Of a stretch of DNA of 64,000 nt, positions 21,135 to 34,400 are shown piece by piece; the first letter of the stretch is position 1; every line of letters starts with the position of its first letter. The position numbers and the translations under genes are program-made. The stretch spans positions 308,436 to 372,435 of the forward strand of contig LSRX01000337.1 in the NCBI GenBank assembly GCA_001939145.1, in the 5' to 3' direction. The notes beneath the pieces are model-generated. The model did not search any database and was not told the origin of the DNA. It worked only from the letters and a program-made list of their open reading frames with translations. The stretch comes from Symbiodinium microadriaticum. Taxonomy: Eukaryota > Sar > Dinophyceae > Suessiales > Symbiodiniaceae.

Positions 21135-22717
21135 TAGCATGCAGAAGCTTCTCTTGTTCCCTCATTCCTGAATCCTGGAATCCAAAACATCTCAAGTCTT
21201 TAAACCTTGAATTTACACACCGGGTCCGAAATGACAACAATCCAATCACCTAATCCCTGCTTCATCCTAAGACGTACACCCCAAGCCTTGGAGCCTAAAT
21301 CCTTAATCAGGGATCATGTACATGAGATCAGGTTTGTGGAAGCTTCCGAACACAGAATGCTAACGAAAATGGACCGTCTATGGCCCCTGAATTCGGGTCC
21401 CCCAGAAAAGGACTTGTTCTAACTGATTCTGATTAATTATGAGAAACAGCCCATACTGCCGAATTTCTCTGTGAGGCGGCCTGCACTGCGGCAGGTCCTT
21501 CACACGCGGCTGCATCCCCCTGAAAGTCAGGGAGGACGGTTTAGAGTTTAGGGCTTCGGGTTTAGAGCTTAGGGTTTAGGGTTTGAGGTTTAGAGTTTGG
21601 GGTTTAGGGTATGGGGTTTAGGGTTTATAAGTTTAGGGGGCAAGCGCAATCGTTTGGGCGGGTGTTTCGGGGCTGGTTGTGGGCACAGGGCTCTGCCTGC
21701 AACGCCCCATCTGAAACTCTAAAGCTGCAAAACCCCACTGCCTCTTAGCAAGGAGCATGAAGGACTCCAGTACCATAGGTCATGTATGGGCTGTAGGGTT
21801 TCTTTAAGCATGCGGAGTTTTGGGTGTAGGGGTCATATTCTTGTACAAGTATGTTAGAGGAGCCGAGGGCTCACTCCGCGAGAGGCCTCTAGTAAGAGTC
21901 AAGACGACGCCCTGAGGACTGCAATCCTAAAGGTGAACACCGGCGATGCTGACCCTCACCACCCAAAACAAAACCCAGAAATTCCTAAACCCTAAGCCCT
22001 AAACTCTACTTCGGAGGCCAGGGACCCCTCACCCCAGCCTCCAGAGCCATAAGACCCAGGGACCCACAGCACTTTTGGACATAGGACTTCGGAAATGTGA
22101 GGCCAAAAGTCGGGGGCCTAGGGGCTTAGGGCTCCAAAAAGGGTTGAAGGTTTAGTGTTTGGGGTAGGGTTTCAGGGTTTAGGGTTTAGGGATTATAGGG
22201 CTTCGGGTTCAGAGTATACGATGGAGACCTTGAAGAATTTGTTGGCACAGCCATTGGCATGCTCTTGATGTCAGGCAAACAGATCCTACTTTACTGCTAA
22301 GCAAACTCAAACCCAGAATCCGAAACCAAAGACATCTTACTCCCAAGCCTAAACCCCAATCCTCCACGCCCAAACTCAAACCAAGTTTAACGCGCCCTTT
22401 GAGATTCTTCGGTGTCAACTCCCTGGAAGCCTGCAGAATCCCTAAAAAGGCGCTGTACACAAACATGACATCAATAAATCCCAGACCAAAAAACACTCTG
22501 TACAATTGTACACATACATGTATGCATTTTTTTGCGTATACATCTATCTTACATCGTCCCATTTCTCCGTTTCTGACACAAGTGATTGCCGTGCCTGGGA
22601 GCGCTGCTACGCACTGCTTTCTTTGTTCGCCAGAGCCTGCTGCCAAGTTTCGCAGAGCATTCTAGGAGGTTTGCAGGAGGGTTCATAAAGTAAAGCTTAT
22701 AACAAGCTTTAAACATT

Positions 22718-22790
22718 AGATATGTATATATATATATATATATATGTATGTATATATATATATATATATCTCTCTCTCTCTCTCTCTCTA
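22718..22790. repeat. AT and CT microsatellite
   Basis: (AT)n with GTATGTAT followed by (CT)n. Confidence 0.95.
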
Positions 22791-23593
22791 TCACGTTTTC
22801 AGCGTCTTCTCCGGGTTTCCAGGGTTGTCTCGAGGTTATAGAAGGGCTCAGAGCCATTCCTTAGGATTTCCAATGCACATAGAGTTTAGGCCACTTTAGC
22901 TTGTAGTGGTTTGCCGTTTGGGCTTTCTGTGTTAATCAATACAGGATCTGGGATCAAGGTTTTCGTGTGGAAAGTTTGTAAAAGTGGGGTTTTGGGGGAG
23001 GGGGGCTTCAAGCTGGCTTTGCAACTTTAGGCCTTTAGGACTCGAGGCCTTGGTTCGGGATTTCGCGCTGAGGATTCCGGGCTTGGGGGACTTTGGGCCC
23101 AGGGCTTCAGGCTGACAGGGCTCATGATTCCTGATGTTAAAAACTTGCTGGCTTCCGGCGCCGGAAATATCAAATTTCTGATGAGTCTTTGTAGGGTTTA
23201 GGGTTTAGGCTTTAATTTTAGAGTTTAGGGTTTAGGGTTTAAGGTTTAGGGTTTAGGGTTTAAGGTTTAGGGTTTAGGGTTTAGGGTTTAGGGTTTAGGG
23301 CATTGGGAAGCCGACCCAGGAGCTGATCTATACCGAGCTGCTCATTTTGCTTGGCGTTCAGAAGCTCAAGCTTCTTTCGCTTAACTCATGTTCTCTGGCG
23401 GGCTTGAACCAAAACGAAAAAGGACTCAGGGTACCTACCCTAAACCCTAAACCCTAAAACCCTACACCCAAAACGAGAAAGGATTCAGGGTACCTACTCA
23501 GCCACTCTGCAGATTTCAGGAACCTGAGCCCACACCAAAAAGGGGGAAAAAGGGCCCATCGAGAGACCCAGAACCTAAGACTGAATGCTTGGC

Positions 23594-23759
23594 TACCCAT
23601 AGGCCCCTGAAGTAGTTCCTTTTTGGGATTACCGTATAGGATTCTAAACATAAACCATAAGAATTAACCACTGCCCCTAAGTAGTTCCTTTTGGGGATTA
23701 CCTTAAGGGATTCTATATATAAACCATAAAAAAAGGAACTACTTAGGGGCCTGTGGCTA
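23594..23759. mobile_element. Hairpin element family B, copy B4 with internal duplication
   Basis: Two left halves (TACCCATAGGCCCCTGAAGT... and GCCCCTAAGTAGTTCC...) precede one right arm. This looks like one copy inserted in, or recombined with, another. Confidence 0.8.
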
Positions 23760-24639
23760 ACATGACAGGCCAGCACATGGCGGCCTCAAGCTCCTTGGCC
23801 GTACATCTCCTTGTCGCACGGCTTTGTTTGGCTTTCTGGCTGGGCTTAGGTTTGAATTGAACACACACAACCACACAAATCCGGGTTCTTGAAAAAGCTT
23901 CTAGCTTAAGTTTAATTTGCGATAATAAGGAAAACCCCTAGTCTCTACCTTTTAGTAGATCTTTCATCGTGGGAACTTAAACTACGCTCATGAGCCAGAA
24001 CCCATGCAAATCAGCCGTGCTCTGGCAGTCTGGTCTTGGCTGTATGGCTGGAGGATGTGTCTGGAAGATGAGATCTTGACATCCCAGGGCCACAGACCTG
24101 CCATAGGCCTACACAAGATCAACAGTCCAGATGTCGGCCAAAGCAATGACTGGGTACTTGCAGAGAATCCTTCCCACTTCCTGACACGATGACATGCAAA
24201 GCCTGTACAACCACGACTGGTGCCGTGTCTTACGTTGGATTGAACCTGAAGCGACACCCATAGCAGATAGACGTCGACATGCATCCTAGTTCTATACTGA
24301 GACATGTGCAGCCATACAATTGGAGCTCCGAAAACACGATGCCATCTGTGACACAGGCTTGCTGAGTGGCACGCTCTAGGTTTCTGCCTGCTTGAAGAAC
24401 CAACCAGAAAGAACCCCAGAAGCACTGAACGCAGATCTGACGTGTCGATCGTGCCGAGGGCGCCAAGAACCCAAACCCCGAAGCCACGGTCCATAACCCA
24501 CTGGATGCACTCACCAAAGCTTGCCACGTCAGAACTGCGAGAGAGAAGCCCATCCCTAAAAGAAGACTTGCCTAAAATTAAACCCTAAACTCTTAAGCCC
24601 TAAACCCTACCGGCTCCCAACCAAGTCCATTCTGTGACC

Positions 24640-27600
24640 CCGGCTTGACAGAGGACGGCAGCACTGTGACCCAGCCAACGGCACCTCGCTTTGGGCTCGG
24701 GTCTACTCTAGTATAACCCAGTACCCAAATGGTACATACTTTTTAGCCCCAAAGTACCTGTATAGTGTATAGGGACTACTTTTAAGGCCATAATCGCCTA
24801 CTTTACAAGCCCTCAACCCTATCACGACTTCACGCGTGTCAGGAGCTCCTGTGTTGGGCCCTAGCTTGGGGTTTTATGGAGCTCACTACAGACTCCAAGC
24901 GGTCCATCATATTTCGGACAATCGGGTTTCATATGGGTAGTTCTCTGAATTAGGGTCCCTTTTCGGGCCTTTTTATAGGGGTGCCGTACTTTCTGTATTG
25001 GGCACCTAAACAGGGACCCTACTTTAGAGCACTACCCTTAGGTTCTACCGTGATTTTACAATCGGAGGCTTTTCTTCGGCTTCGTGGCGGGTTATACAGG
25101 GTTGACGCGGGTTTTCGGTGCTTGAATCGAGGTTGCTCCGCTTCGGTCTTCTTGTTTAAGACCAGGGCTGAGAGAAGTTGCGACTTCGAGGACTTGAGTC
25201 TAGGTCTCAAAGTGCCGGGCTTGCTTGTAGGGCAACCCGCAGCCCTAAACCCCTAAACCCTAAACCCCTAAATCCTAGAACTCCTAAACCCTAAATCCCT
25301 AAACCCCTAAACCCTAAACCCCTAAATCCTAAAACTCCTAAACCCTAAATCCCTAAACCCTTAAACCCTGAACCCCTAAACCCCCAAACCCAATAGGGAT
25401 CAGGTCTGAAGCTACCCCAAAACAAGATCCCCAAAGCAGCAGCAGCTCTGCAGAGTTAATTAAATTAGGAATCATTGGGGTTCAGGGTTTAGGGTTTAGG
25501 GTTGGAGTTCAGGGTTCAGGGTTTAGGGTTTAGGGTTCAGGGTTTTAGGGTTTTGGCTGGGGTTAGGGTTTGGGGTTTAGGGTTTTGTTTTGGGTTTGGG
25601 GTTCAAGTTTTTGTTTTGGGTTGGGGTTCGGGGTTTAGGGCACGCCTTAAGCAGATTCTTGAGTCCTGCAGCTTTAGCCCTGATATATATATATATATAT
25701 ACATATTAATTATATATATATATATATATTATACATAATATGTATGTATAATACATACATATATAGATAGATAGATAGATAGATGGATAGATAGATAGAT
25801 AGATAGATATACATATACATGCATACACATACTCTGAAGCCTACATCCTGGCTGAGGGCCGGGCCATCGGTGGTTGCTTTTACTTTTACCTGGGTGCGGA
25901 TGTTGCTCACTGGTGAAGAGCTTTGATCTTCGAAGCTGCAGGGGGGCAAAGACCCAAACTGTAAGAGAAACTCCAGACGCCAAGAAAATGAAGCCGTAAA
26001 GTGCGCAGCCCCGCACACCCCCCCCCCAATTTCAGGTGGGTATCGTGGCAGTCCAATCTGAGGACTGATGGCAGAGGATTTCGGGCCCTCGCATCACATA
26101 TCCCAGAAGTGCCATCTTCTTCCTGCTGTCCGGTGACTGCAAATTAAAGTCAACGCCCTTCACCGCCTCTTGCTTCCAGGGTTAGGATGCCGGGAGTTGC
26201 ACAAAATTTCAGGACGTGCCTCAGCCTGCACCTAGACTCGTGTGTTTCCGATGCTTCGTTGGTGGTAGAACCCGAACCGGGAAATTTCAATACGCACATC
26301 CTAAGGTCTGAATCCGGTTGACAGCGCCACAAGTCATCTCTGGCACAAACTAGCAGTGAAATATCGCAAGTAGCGCACACGATTACTGAGATAGGTAGAC
26401 AGGCAAGCAGGAGGTAGGTAGGCAGGTAGGTCGGTAGGAAGGTAGGTCGAACAATAAATGGGTAGGCGGGCAGGTATAGATAGCTGATTCCGACGTAGGT
26501 CGGTAGGTGGGCAGGTAAATAGATACCTCCATGTAAAAGATGTACCAGACGCCTGTACCGAACACCCTTTGAGGCAAAGCATTTCTTACCAGTGTCCCCG
26601 TTAGGACACCCTACTCTCCAGAAGCATTGCAAACCAGCGTCAAAACCGCCCAAACCTGCCTATTAGCCTAAAATCTACTTGCTACTGGGTGATGTCTTAC
26701 AATTTCCGGGATGTCATTTGCAGCTTTCGTGATATGAAAGATCTTGCCATGCAGGGTCCCCTTAAACCCTAAAGCCTAAACCCCAACTCCTAAACACCCG
26801 CAGTTATAAGGAACCATATACTGAAAGGGAAGCCTAAATCTTATTGGGGACTTTCCGAAAATTAGGGGTACCTTATGTTGGGGGTCCTTATAGTAAGGAT
26901 CCTAATATTACGGTCCCCTGTTTTCGGAAACTCCCATGTCTGAAGTGCGGCGAGTTGCTCTAAGGGCCGCCTGGTGGACCTCTTCCTTGGGCCCCTCGGT
27001 GACCTCGCTGGGATCTTCTTGCTATACAGAGTGCTGCGGGCTCCGATGATGCAGGGCTTGGGGTTTAGGGTTACGGAGAGAGCCCAATACCTCTTAGTTC
27101 AGGAATATACCTTAAATCATAATATGAAGGCCCCTATAATTTAAGGTATATTCCTTCTTTAAGGGGTATTGCGGGCTCTTCAGGAGGTTGGGGTCTTCTA
27201 GAGGGGTTTGAGTTTTTGGTTTCAAGAGCCAACTTGCTAAGGCTGCCTTCCCCAAATCCCAAACACTCCACGAAGCTCGCAGTACAATCCGCAGAGCACC
27301 CAACTCCCCAAACCCTTCTAGTTGCTGTGTTCCCTGGCCCAAAAAATACGGTAACAGTTTGAGTATTATGGCAAAGCAAGTTACCACCACAAGATCTATA
27401 AGGGACGATACATAATTACGGTTCCCAACTGAGCATTTCGGACCTTTGGCCTTTACCTAAACCCCCAAAAGTAAGTAAAATAATGGCCCAAGACCCATAA
27501 AGGGCTATTATTTTACATACTTTGGGGGTCCAGGTAAGCCCCAGCCAGGTCTGCAAAAATGAAATCGGCATCAAACAGAAGGCTAAATGTCACAAATTCC

Positions 27601-28463
27601 AAGAGAGCTTCGGCAGGAGCTATGGTTACTCAACTACTAAACCAATAAAACCCCCAAACCACAAAACCCTGAACCCCTAAACCCTAAACCTCAAACCCCG
27701 AATCCTGGATCTGCAACGCGAATCTCCCCCCCCCCCCCTGCCTTGACGGTCTCTCCAACCTCGAGCATCCGCACGACGTCGGAGTTCGAGGTGATTGTCT
27801 TTTGAAGCTTTGCCTTGGATCAGAGTTTCGTCAAGATTAGGGTTTAGGCTAACAGGGTTGCGGTCAAGTTCTAGGAAAACTTCCCTGGCGGTTCTGTTTT
27901 TCGTGTCCTATAGGGGTTCCAGAGGAGTGCACAGGATAGGTTGTGACATTGAGGTTAGGAAGTTCGCAAGTAGGTTTATAAAGCGTAGTTTCATGCCGTT
28001 TCTGACGGTTTAACGCTGATGATGTATCGCAGGTAAGATTACAATGCAAGTAGTACAAACTAGAATCTGGGAACACCTTAGTGCCAAACCCACTGTTGCA
28101 TGGTTTTGCTCAGCTGCGTATTCGGTTGTTCAGGTGCAATACAAAGGCCTGACTAATTTCAATAGTTGGTGTTAAACAGGGATGCTACTACTTGTGCTAA
28201 CTGTCAGACATCTGGGGGTTTCCGAAAAGAGGGGACCCTAATATAGTACCCTATATAGTAGGGTCCTTATTATAAGGACCCAAAGTAAGGTACCCCTAAT
28301 TTTCGGAAAGTCCCATCACTCACCTAGTATCCCTTATAGTACCCTTATAGGAACCTTATAGAAACCCTTATAGATCCCTTTAAGGGACCTCCTAAAGCCC
28401 TAGGGAGTCATCTAGAACGCGGCATCGAAGCCGGGAGAAGTAGGGAGGCGGGAGCTGTGGGGG
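24640..28463 (-). CDS. Large gene, SH3-like repeat IV
   Basis: Exons: 27798-27742 (TITSNSDVVRMLEVGETVK; GC donor); 27003-26959 (VTEGPKEEVHQAALR; GC donor); 25889-25865 (VKVKATTD, GATG|GC donor, phase 1); 24684 to about 24640 (after GCGAG; G-AVGWVTVLPSSVKPG). Joined, they give GETVK-VTEGPKEE...LRVKVKATTDGAVGWVTV, the same register as repeat III. A tentative leading piece near 28463-28420 (PQLPPPYFSRLRCRV) could correspond to the KPFYTV segment of repeat II. Hairpins A8 and F2 lie 71 and 30 nt upstream of two of the acceptors. Confidence 0.65.
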
Positions 28464-31400
28464 CCTGGAGTCGAAACTGTTGCAGAAGACCGAAGAACGG
28501 TGTAGCGTTTTGGGTCTGGGGTTGAGGGTTTATGGTTTATGGTTTAGGGTTTTGGTTTATGGTTTAGGGTTTTTGGTTTATGGTTTAGGGTTTTTGGTTT
28601 ATTTTTTAGGGTAGTTAAGTCAGACAAACCACTTACAGCATCATGGGGCGCAGCAAGTAGGGTACACGCCACATTCATACCCATTCGGCGTGACAAGTAC
28701 TCACATCTACGGTGGCCGTGCTTGGACCCCAATTTCTTCAACCATCGACTTTATCTACATGCATGCCAAACACTAAGCCGCAAGCCACAATCCCCAAGAC
28801 CCACTGGGCCTGGGGAGGGAAGTAGCTTACTTAGCAGATTCATAGAGTCCCTAAATTACCACTGCTCTCATAAATCCGACTCTAGATGCACTGCTAGGTC
28901 GTGTGGTCTCTCTTCGCTTGTTTTCTAGCATCATCGTGAACATGCTTTGGGAAAGAGATTAAGCCTCGGACTTAGGAGCTTGGGGTGCGAAAAGGCTTGA
29001 GGGTACTCTTATGAAAAGAACCCCAAAAGGGACCCTAATTTAGAAAACTACCCGTATAGTAATAGAAGTGTAGTGTAGTATGGTATAGTATAGTATGGTA
29101 TAGTATAGTATCGTATAGCATAACATAGCATAGCAGAGCATGGCATAGCATGCGTCATATATTGTAGTGAGCAGGCAACTAACCAGCAGCCCTATAGGTC
29201 CTAAGCCTTCAAGCCCATCGCGCCTGGACAAACCCCAACGCATAATCAACCCTAAGCGCTACTGGGGTTCCCACTTCCTTCACAACGGCGTAGTGGGCCT
29301 TACTCGCCTGAGCACAGAGGGCTCTGTCAGTGAGATTCCACATGGGGGATGGAAGCCGCCTCTGAACAAGACAACCCAATGTGGGCACTTCCCACCTCGA
29401 TTGAAAATATTTACTACAAGCCCATGAGCCTACACTGCAAACCTCTAAACCCATAACCACCCAAAACCCTAAACCCCTAAACCCCAAAACCCCAAAAAAC
29501 CCAAAACCCCTAAACCCAGCTGAAGGGCTTTGCAAAGTCCCGGGAGCTTCAGACCCTAACAACTTACTTGTCCAGTATCCGAGGGAACTAAAGGTTTAGG
29601 GTTTAGGGTTTAGGGTTGCCAGTATCCGAGGGAACTAAAGGTTTATAGGGTTTCCACAAAAAGCGACACCAAGTAATGCATAAGCCTATCACGCTATACA
29701 CGGCCCAAGAGAAACCCAGCAGCCAACTTATGGGCAAGGCCCCTATGTCCCTGCGAACCGCAGGCCCAAAGTCCTAAGCTGGGTTTAGGGTCGAGGGTAA
29801 GGCCCCAAGACCTAGAACTCTGAACACCTTAAACTCCTGAAAGCCTCGAAGACCGAAGCTGCAGGCAGACCCTAAACCCTTGTAGTACCCTGTAACCCTC
29901 ATAGAACCCCAGAAGAACCCTTAGAGCAACGCTAAACAAAGCCCGCACCCCGAAACGCCAGGCTAAGCCGAGAGGCGGTGGCGTAGGAAGTCCCGGCGTT
30001 ACCTTTCACCGTGACCCATCCTACCTGACGGAAGCAGGGACCACCAGGGATCCAGGTGTAGAGCCTGTACCCATAGGCTCCATAGTATAGTTCCTTTGAG
30101 GGGTTTATTTTTAGGATCCTATATTATGGTAATCCCAAGAAGGAACTACTATGGAGCCCGTGGGTAGGGTTTGGGGTGTAAGCGGCCAGAGGATTGGTGG
30201 TGGTCTGGGCTCGGATGCTGATGAACAACCAAAGCCAACAACTCCAACCCTGGACCGTGAAGATCTTATCCCCTGCAACCTGTCGCAGTTCTCAACAAGA
30301 CGGCTTAGAAGTTTAGACATGTTCTATCGGGTTTAGCGTGTCGAAGCTGGTAAGTAAGAAACAGACCTACACTTTCACTATGGGCCATGTGGAGTGAGCC
30401 GAGAAGCCTGCACTTCCCTACAGTCAACGTGGAGCTGGGTCGTCTGCAAGAGCCCGCGAGGCCCTCCACGTTAAACCGGCCAGCTCAGGCACAGCTGACT
30501 CAGGTCCAGTGGCAAGCACCCGAAGATGAGAGGGCGACATCCATAGACTATAATGTACTATACTATACTATAATATACTATAACATACCATAATGTATTA
30601 TAATATACTATAACATACCATAATATACTATAATATAATGGTCAAGGCGGGTCTGATCGCCATGCGTGTGGTGTCAAGCGTGCCGTAACAAACCCGTCGA
30701 ACACTCTTCCTGCATCGACGGACCATGCTGCTGGTTCAGACGAGAGGAGCCATGATCGGAAACCTGCGTGATTCATTCAGACGAAAAAGTAATGAGTAAT
30801 GACCGGAAACGTGCTCTGAAGACAAAACCCATGCTTGACATACTTGCCTTCGCACCATCTAAGCCCTGTGACCAAGAAAAACAGAAGACTGCGGCCTGAT
30901 GCCGAAACAGCACGGTCAATCCTGAGCCCCTTTGCCTCTCCCTACACCAAACTCAATACTCATGACCCCAAGACCTAATAAGGCCACTACCCAGTCATCA
31001 ACAAACTCTAAAACCTATGCGGGGAATACACCGATGTGGCTTCGTCCATAAAGTAGGTTCCCCAGTTAACCCCCTCAGTAAGAAGGGTACCCTTTTTCCT
31101 AATCTTCGGTTTTTAATCAGGAAACCCCAATACAAAAAGGGCAGAAGGGTACTACTGGCGAACATGAACTCTAAACTCTAAACCCTAAACCCTACCTAAA
31201 CCCCAAACCCTAAACCAAACCCTCCCTAAACCCTAAACCCTAAACCCTTAACAAAAACAACCAACTGAGCGCTGGCCTGGTCATCGTCGAGGGTTCTGGC
31301 CTTGACCCGGGTCACCCCAGATTCCTGCCGGCGCCGAGTTTAGGGCTTACGGCTTACTAGGGTTCAGGCCTCTCAGGTTTAAGGCTTATGGGACTTATAG

Positions 31401-34400
31401 GGTTTCGGGTTTAGGGTTTATAGGGGCTTAGGGTTTCGGGTTTAGGGGTTTAGGGGTTTAGGGTTTACGGATTTAAGGTTGAAGGGCTTACAGGGTCTAC
31501 GGTTGTAGGGTTCGGAGTAAGCTTTGCAGTAGAGATTGCCCCTTATGCACTGTGAGACTGATCAAGAATGCTATCCCTCCATCATCCACCCTAAACCCTA
31601 AATCCTAAACCCTAACTAAGTCCAACGGTTGCGTGTTCGAAGGCTTCGGATTCCGTAGCTTGTGGGGACCCCGCTTGCAGTTTCGGGATTGACATACCAC
31701 TACCCACAGGCCCCTAAGTAGTTCCTTTTTTGTGGCTTATATTTGGAATCCTATAAGGTAATCCCAAAAGGAATTACTTAGGGGCCTATGGGTAGCTGGG
31801 TTTCGAAGTAAAACCTCAAAGCTTTCTTTCTGGAACTGAGGGTGTACGGCTCCAAAGCATCATTGAGAATTCAAAAGACAACCCTGAGGCTATTCGGAGG
31901 CTTTGCTTGTTTGGGCTCTACATTGCAATTTCAGGATACGAAGATTCTGACAAGGAGGTGCAACTCAATAGTGTTTCGACATGACCTGCATCTGCTGTGG
32001 TTGGTAAGAGACTAGCACCACAACTTTCAAGGCATCGAACAAAAACATCCAAAGTACCCATCCCACACCCTGCAAGCCCTAATCTGCAATTCGACCTCTC
32101 CCTCCTAAGGCCCTCGACCCTAAAAAAACCCAAACCCCCAGAAGCCAAAACCGAATCACCAAAACTCTAACAATGAAGCCCTAAAAAAACAAAACATCAA
32201 CACCCAAAAACCCTGCAGCTCCAAAACCGAATCTCTAAAACTCGAAAACCGAAGCCCTAAAACACCCCGAACCAAGGCCTCTTGAACCAGAGGGCCCTCC
32301 ACGACGGCCATGATTTCACCGACTTGGAGCTTTTTGACTACCTGCTGCCAGTCTTTCATTAAGGTTCAGGGTTCAGGGGTTTAGGGTTTAGGCAGCCTTT
32401 TTGGTGTCTGCCGTGAAGCATCCCAGGGTTTAGGGTTTCGGGTTTAGGCTTAGTTTGTGTTTAGGGTTTGGGGTTATGAGCTCAAAGTTTCGGGCTTGGG
32501 GCTTCAGGGTTTACGGGTGCATTCTCGTCTTTTTTTCGAGGGGAGGGGGCGAAGCGGGTCCCGAACTTCGGTGCTTCCTTTTCAAGATACGTTTGGACAA
32601 TACTCGTGCCACAACGAAAACTACTTAGCACTGGCAATCGTAAGTGCGACATCAGAAACGCAACACGCAAACAACAAAAGACACTTGGCATGTGCAAAAG
32701 AGCAGCTTCTGCTGTAAGAGCACCATATTGGTGGGGATTTCAAAAGACTTGCTTCAAAGTTTGTGATGCCAGGTATCGGCAGTCTTCCAGGCAGCTTGCT
32801 CTCCCATCCCTTAACCAATCTGTGTTCACATCTAAACCCCAAATCCTAAACCCTTTACACTCTAAACCCGAAACCCTAAACCCTATAAACCCTAAACCCT
32901 AACCCTAAACCCTATAAACCCTAAACCCTATAAACCCGAAACCCTACACCCTAAACCCCAAGCCTCAAAATGACACCCTAAATCGCAACCTCAACACCCC
33001 CGAAGCCTGAGGCCTCCCTTGCAAGGGCCCCAAATCCACAAAACCCAAAACACGAAAGCTTTGGGATTAGGGTGTAGGGCCTCTGTGGTTTAGGATCTTC
33101 AGAAACGAAGCAAGAAATAAGAGTTCCGAGGCCCCACACCCTGTGTGAACCAGAAAGCCCCACCTATAAGAGGAAAAACCTGAAAACCAACCTAGGGGCC
33201 TTGATACTTAGAATTGCGTTTTAGGATATATTATACAAAAACGACAATAAGGAGCCCCAAAAAAATGGTATAGGCAATTATTATAAAAGCCCCTATACTA
33301 GCGCGGACCGCCTTGCAGTCCTTGATGTCGAAGTTGTCTGTGATGGCGACCTCTGCATTCCCGACTCTATAACCGGGTGGGTTACATCAGGCTTTTTTGC
33401 GGGCTCTGGTAGAGTCTGATGCTGACGACGATGACGATGATGATGATGACGACGGTGATGATGATTTCAAACTGGATCTGTGACGGGAGGTGACTAAAAT
33501 GCGCTACCTACCCATCAAGGCCTTTCATTCATTTTAAACATGACAAACTAAAAGCAGAAATGCACATGCATGGCAGCCTCAAGTTGCCATGAGGAGGGGC
33601 TCTTGGCTCAAAGCTTTTACCGAAGTCTGAGGCCAGGTTGAACCTCTGGGGTAGCTATGGTTTAAGGCTTTAGGGCTTTAGGGTTTTAGGGCTTAGAGGT
33701 TTAGGGCTTTAGGGAAGCTTGAGGGTTTTAGGGCTTTAGGCGTTTAGGGTTGACCTGTGACCCCAAACCCTACAAAAAAGTAGGTTATGACCCCTGAATT
33801 AGAGGGTAGAACCCCCTTAAAACGGTAGGTTTTTGGATTCCCAGGTAGGGTCTATGATAACTTCGGTTCCTCTGTAAGGGAAACCCCCGGAGAACCCAGT
33901 CCCTGGGGCCGAGACCTCACGAGCTCCCCAAAGAAAACCCGGGCACCAACGTCCAGGAGCCGAGTGTTTAGGGTTTAGGGGTTAAGGGGTTTAGGGGTTT
34001 AGGGGTTTAGGGTTTAGGGTTTAGGGTTTAGGGGTTAAGGGGTTTAGGGGTTTAGGGGTTTAGGGTTTAGGGGTTAGGGTTTAGGGTTTAGTGTGTAGGG
34101 TTGTTAAGGAGTTTGTAGGGTGACTATCGAAACCGAAAGCATGTACCCTGAACCGTAAAATCGAGCTAGGCACCCTCAACCCTGAACGCTAAGCTCGAAT
34201 CCCAAAAAATCCCTAAACCCTAGACCCTAAACAGTTTAGGGCTGAGGGGTTTAGGGTTTAGGGTTGCGTCGAATCCCAACATATCCCTAAACCCTAAACC
34301 CTCGCAGCCAAGGGCCCTGCTGTCGACACGCACGTGTAGAACTTGCCTTCCCCTTCGGCAAAAACCGTGCCCTGCAAAAAAAGGAGCTCTGGTGTTGGGG

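Larger units (their letters stand above)
19700..24600. other. Stretch between AlkB and the large gene: repeats plus exon-like scraps
   Basis: Hairpins A6, C1, A7, F1 and B4, telomere-like arrays and microsatellites. Minus-strand exon-like pieces: about 20240-20130 (EALKRQAAAGDLEGQSRQSL, open up to CCCAGA|GAGCCC of A6); 21175-21125 (MREQEKLLHAKDIER, ending at A7); 23385-23300 (KLELLNAKQNEQLGIDQLLG). They are coiled-coil-like and could be 3' exons of the large gene, but I cannot chain them by phase. Confidence 0.45.

Noticed and set aside
26150..26653. 167-codon minus-strand ORF
   Set aside because: Driven by the GGTA microsatellite (YLPTYLPTYL); no protein-like composition outside it.
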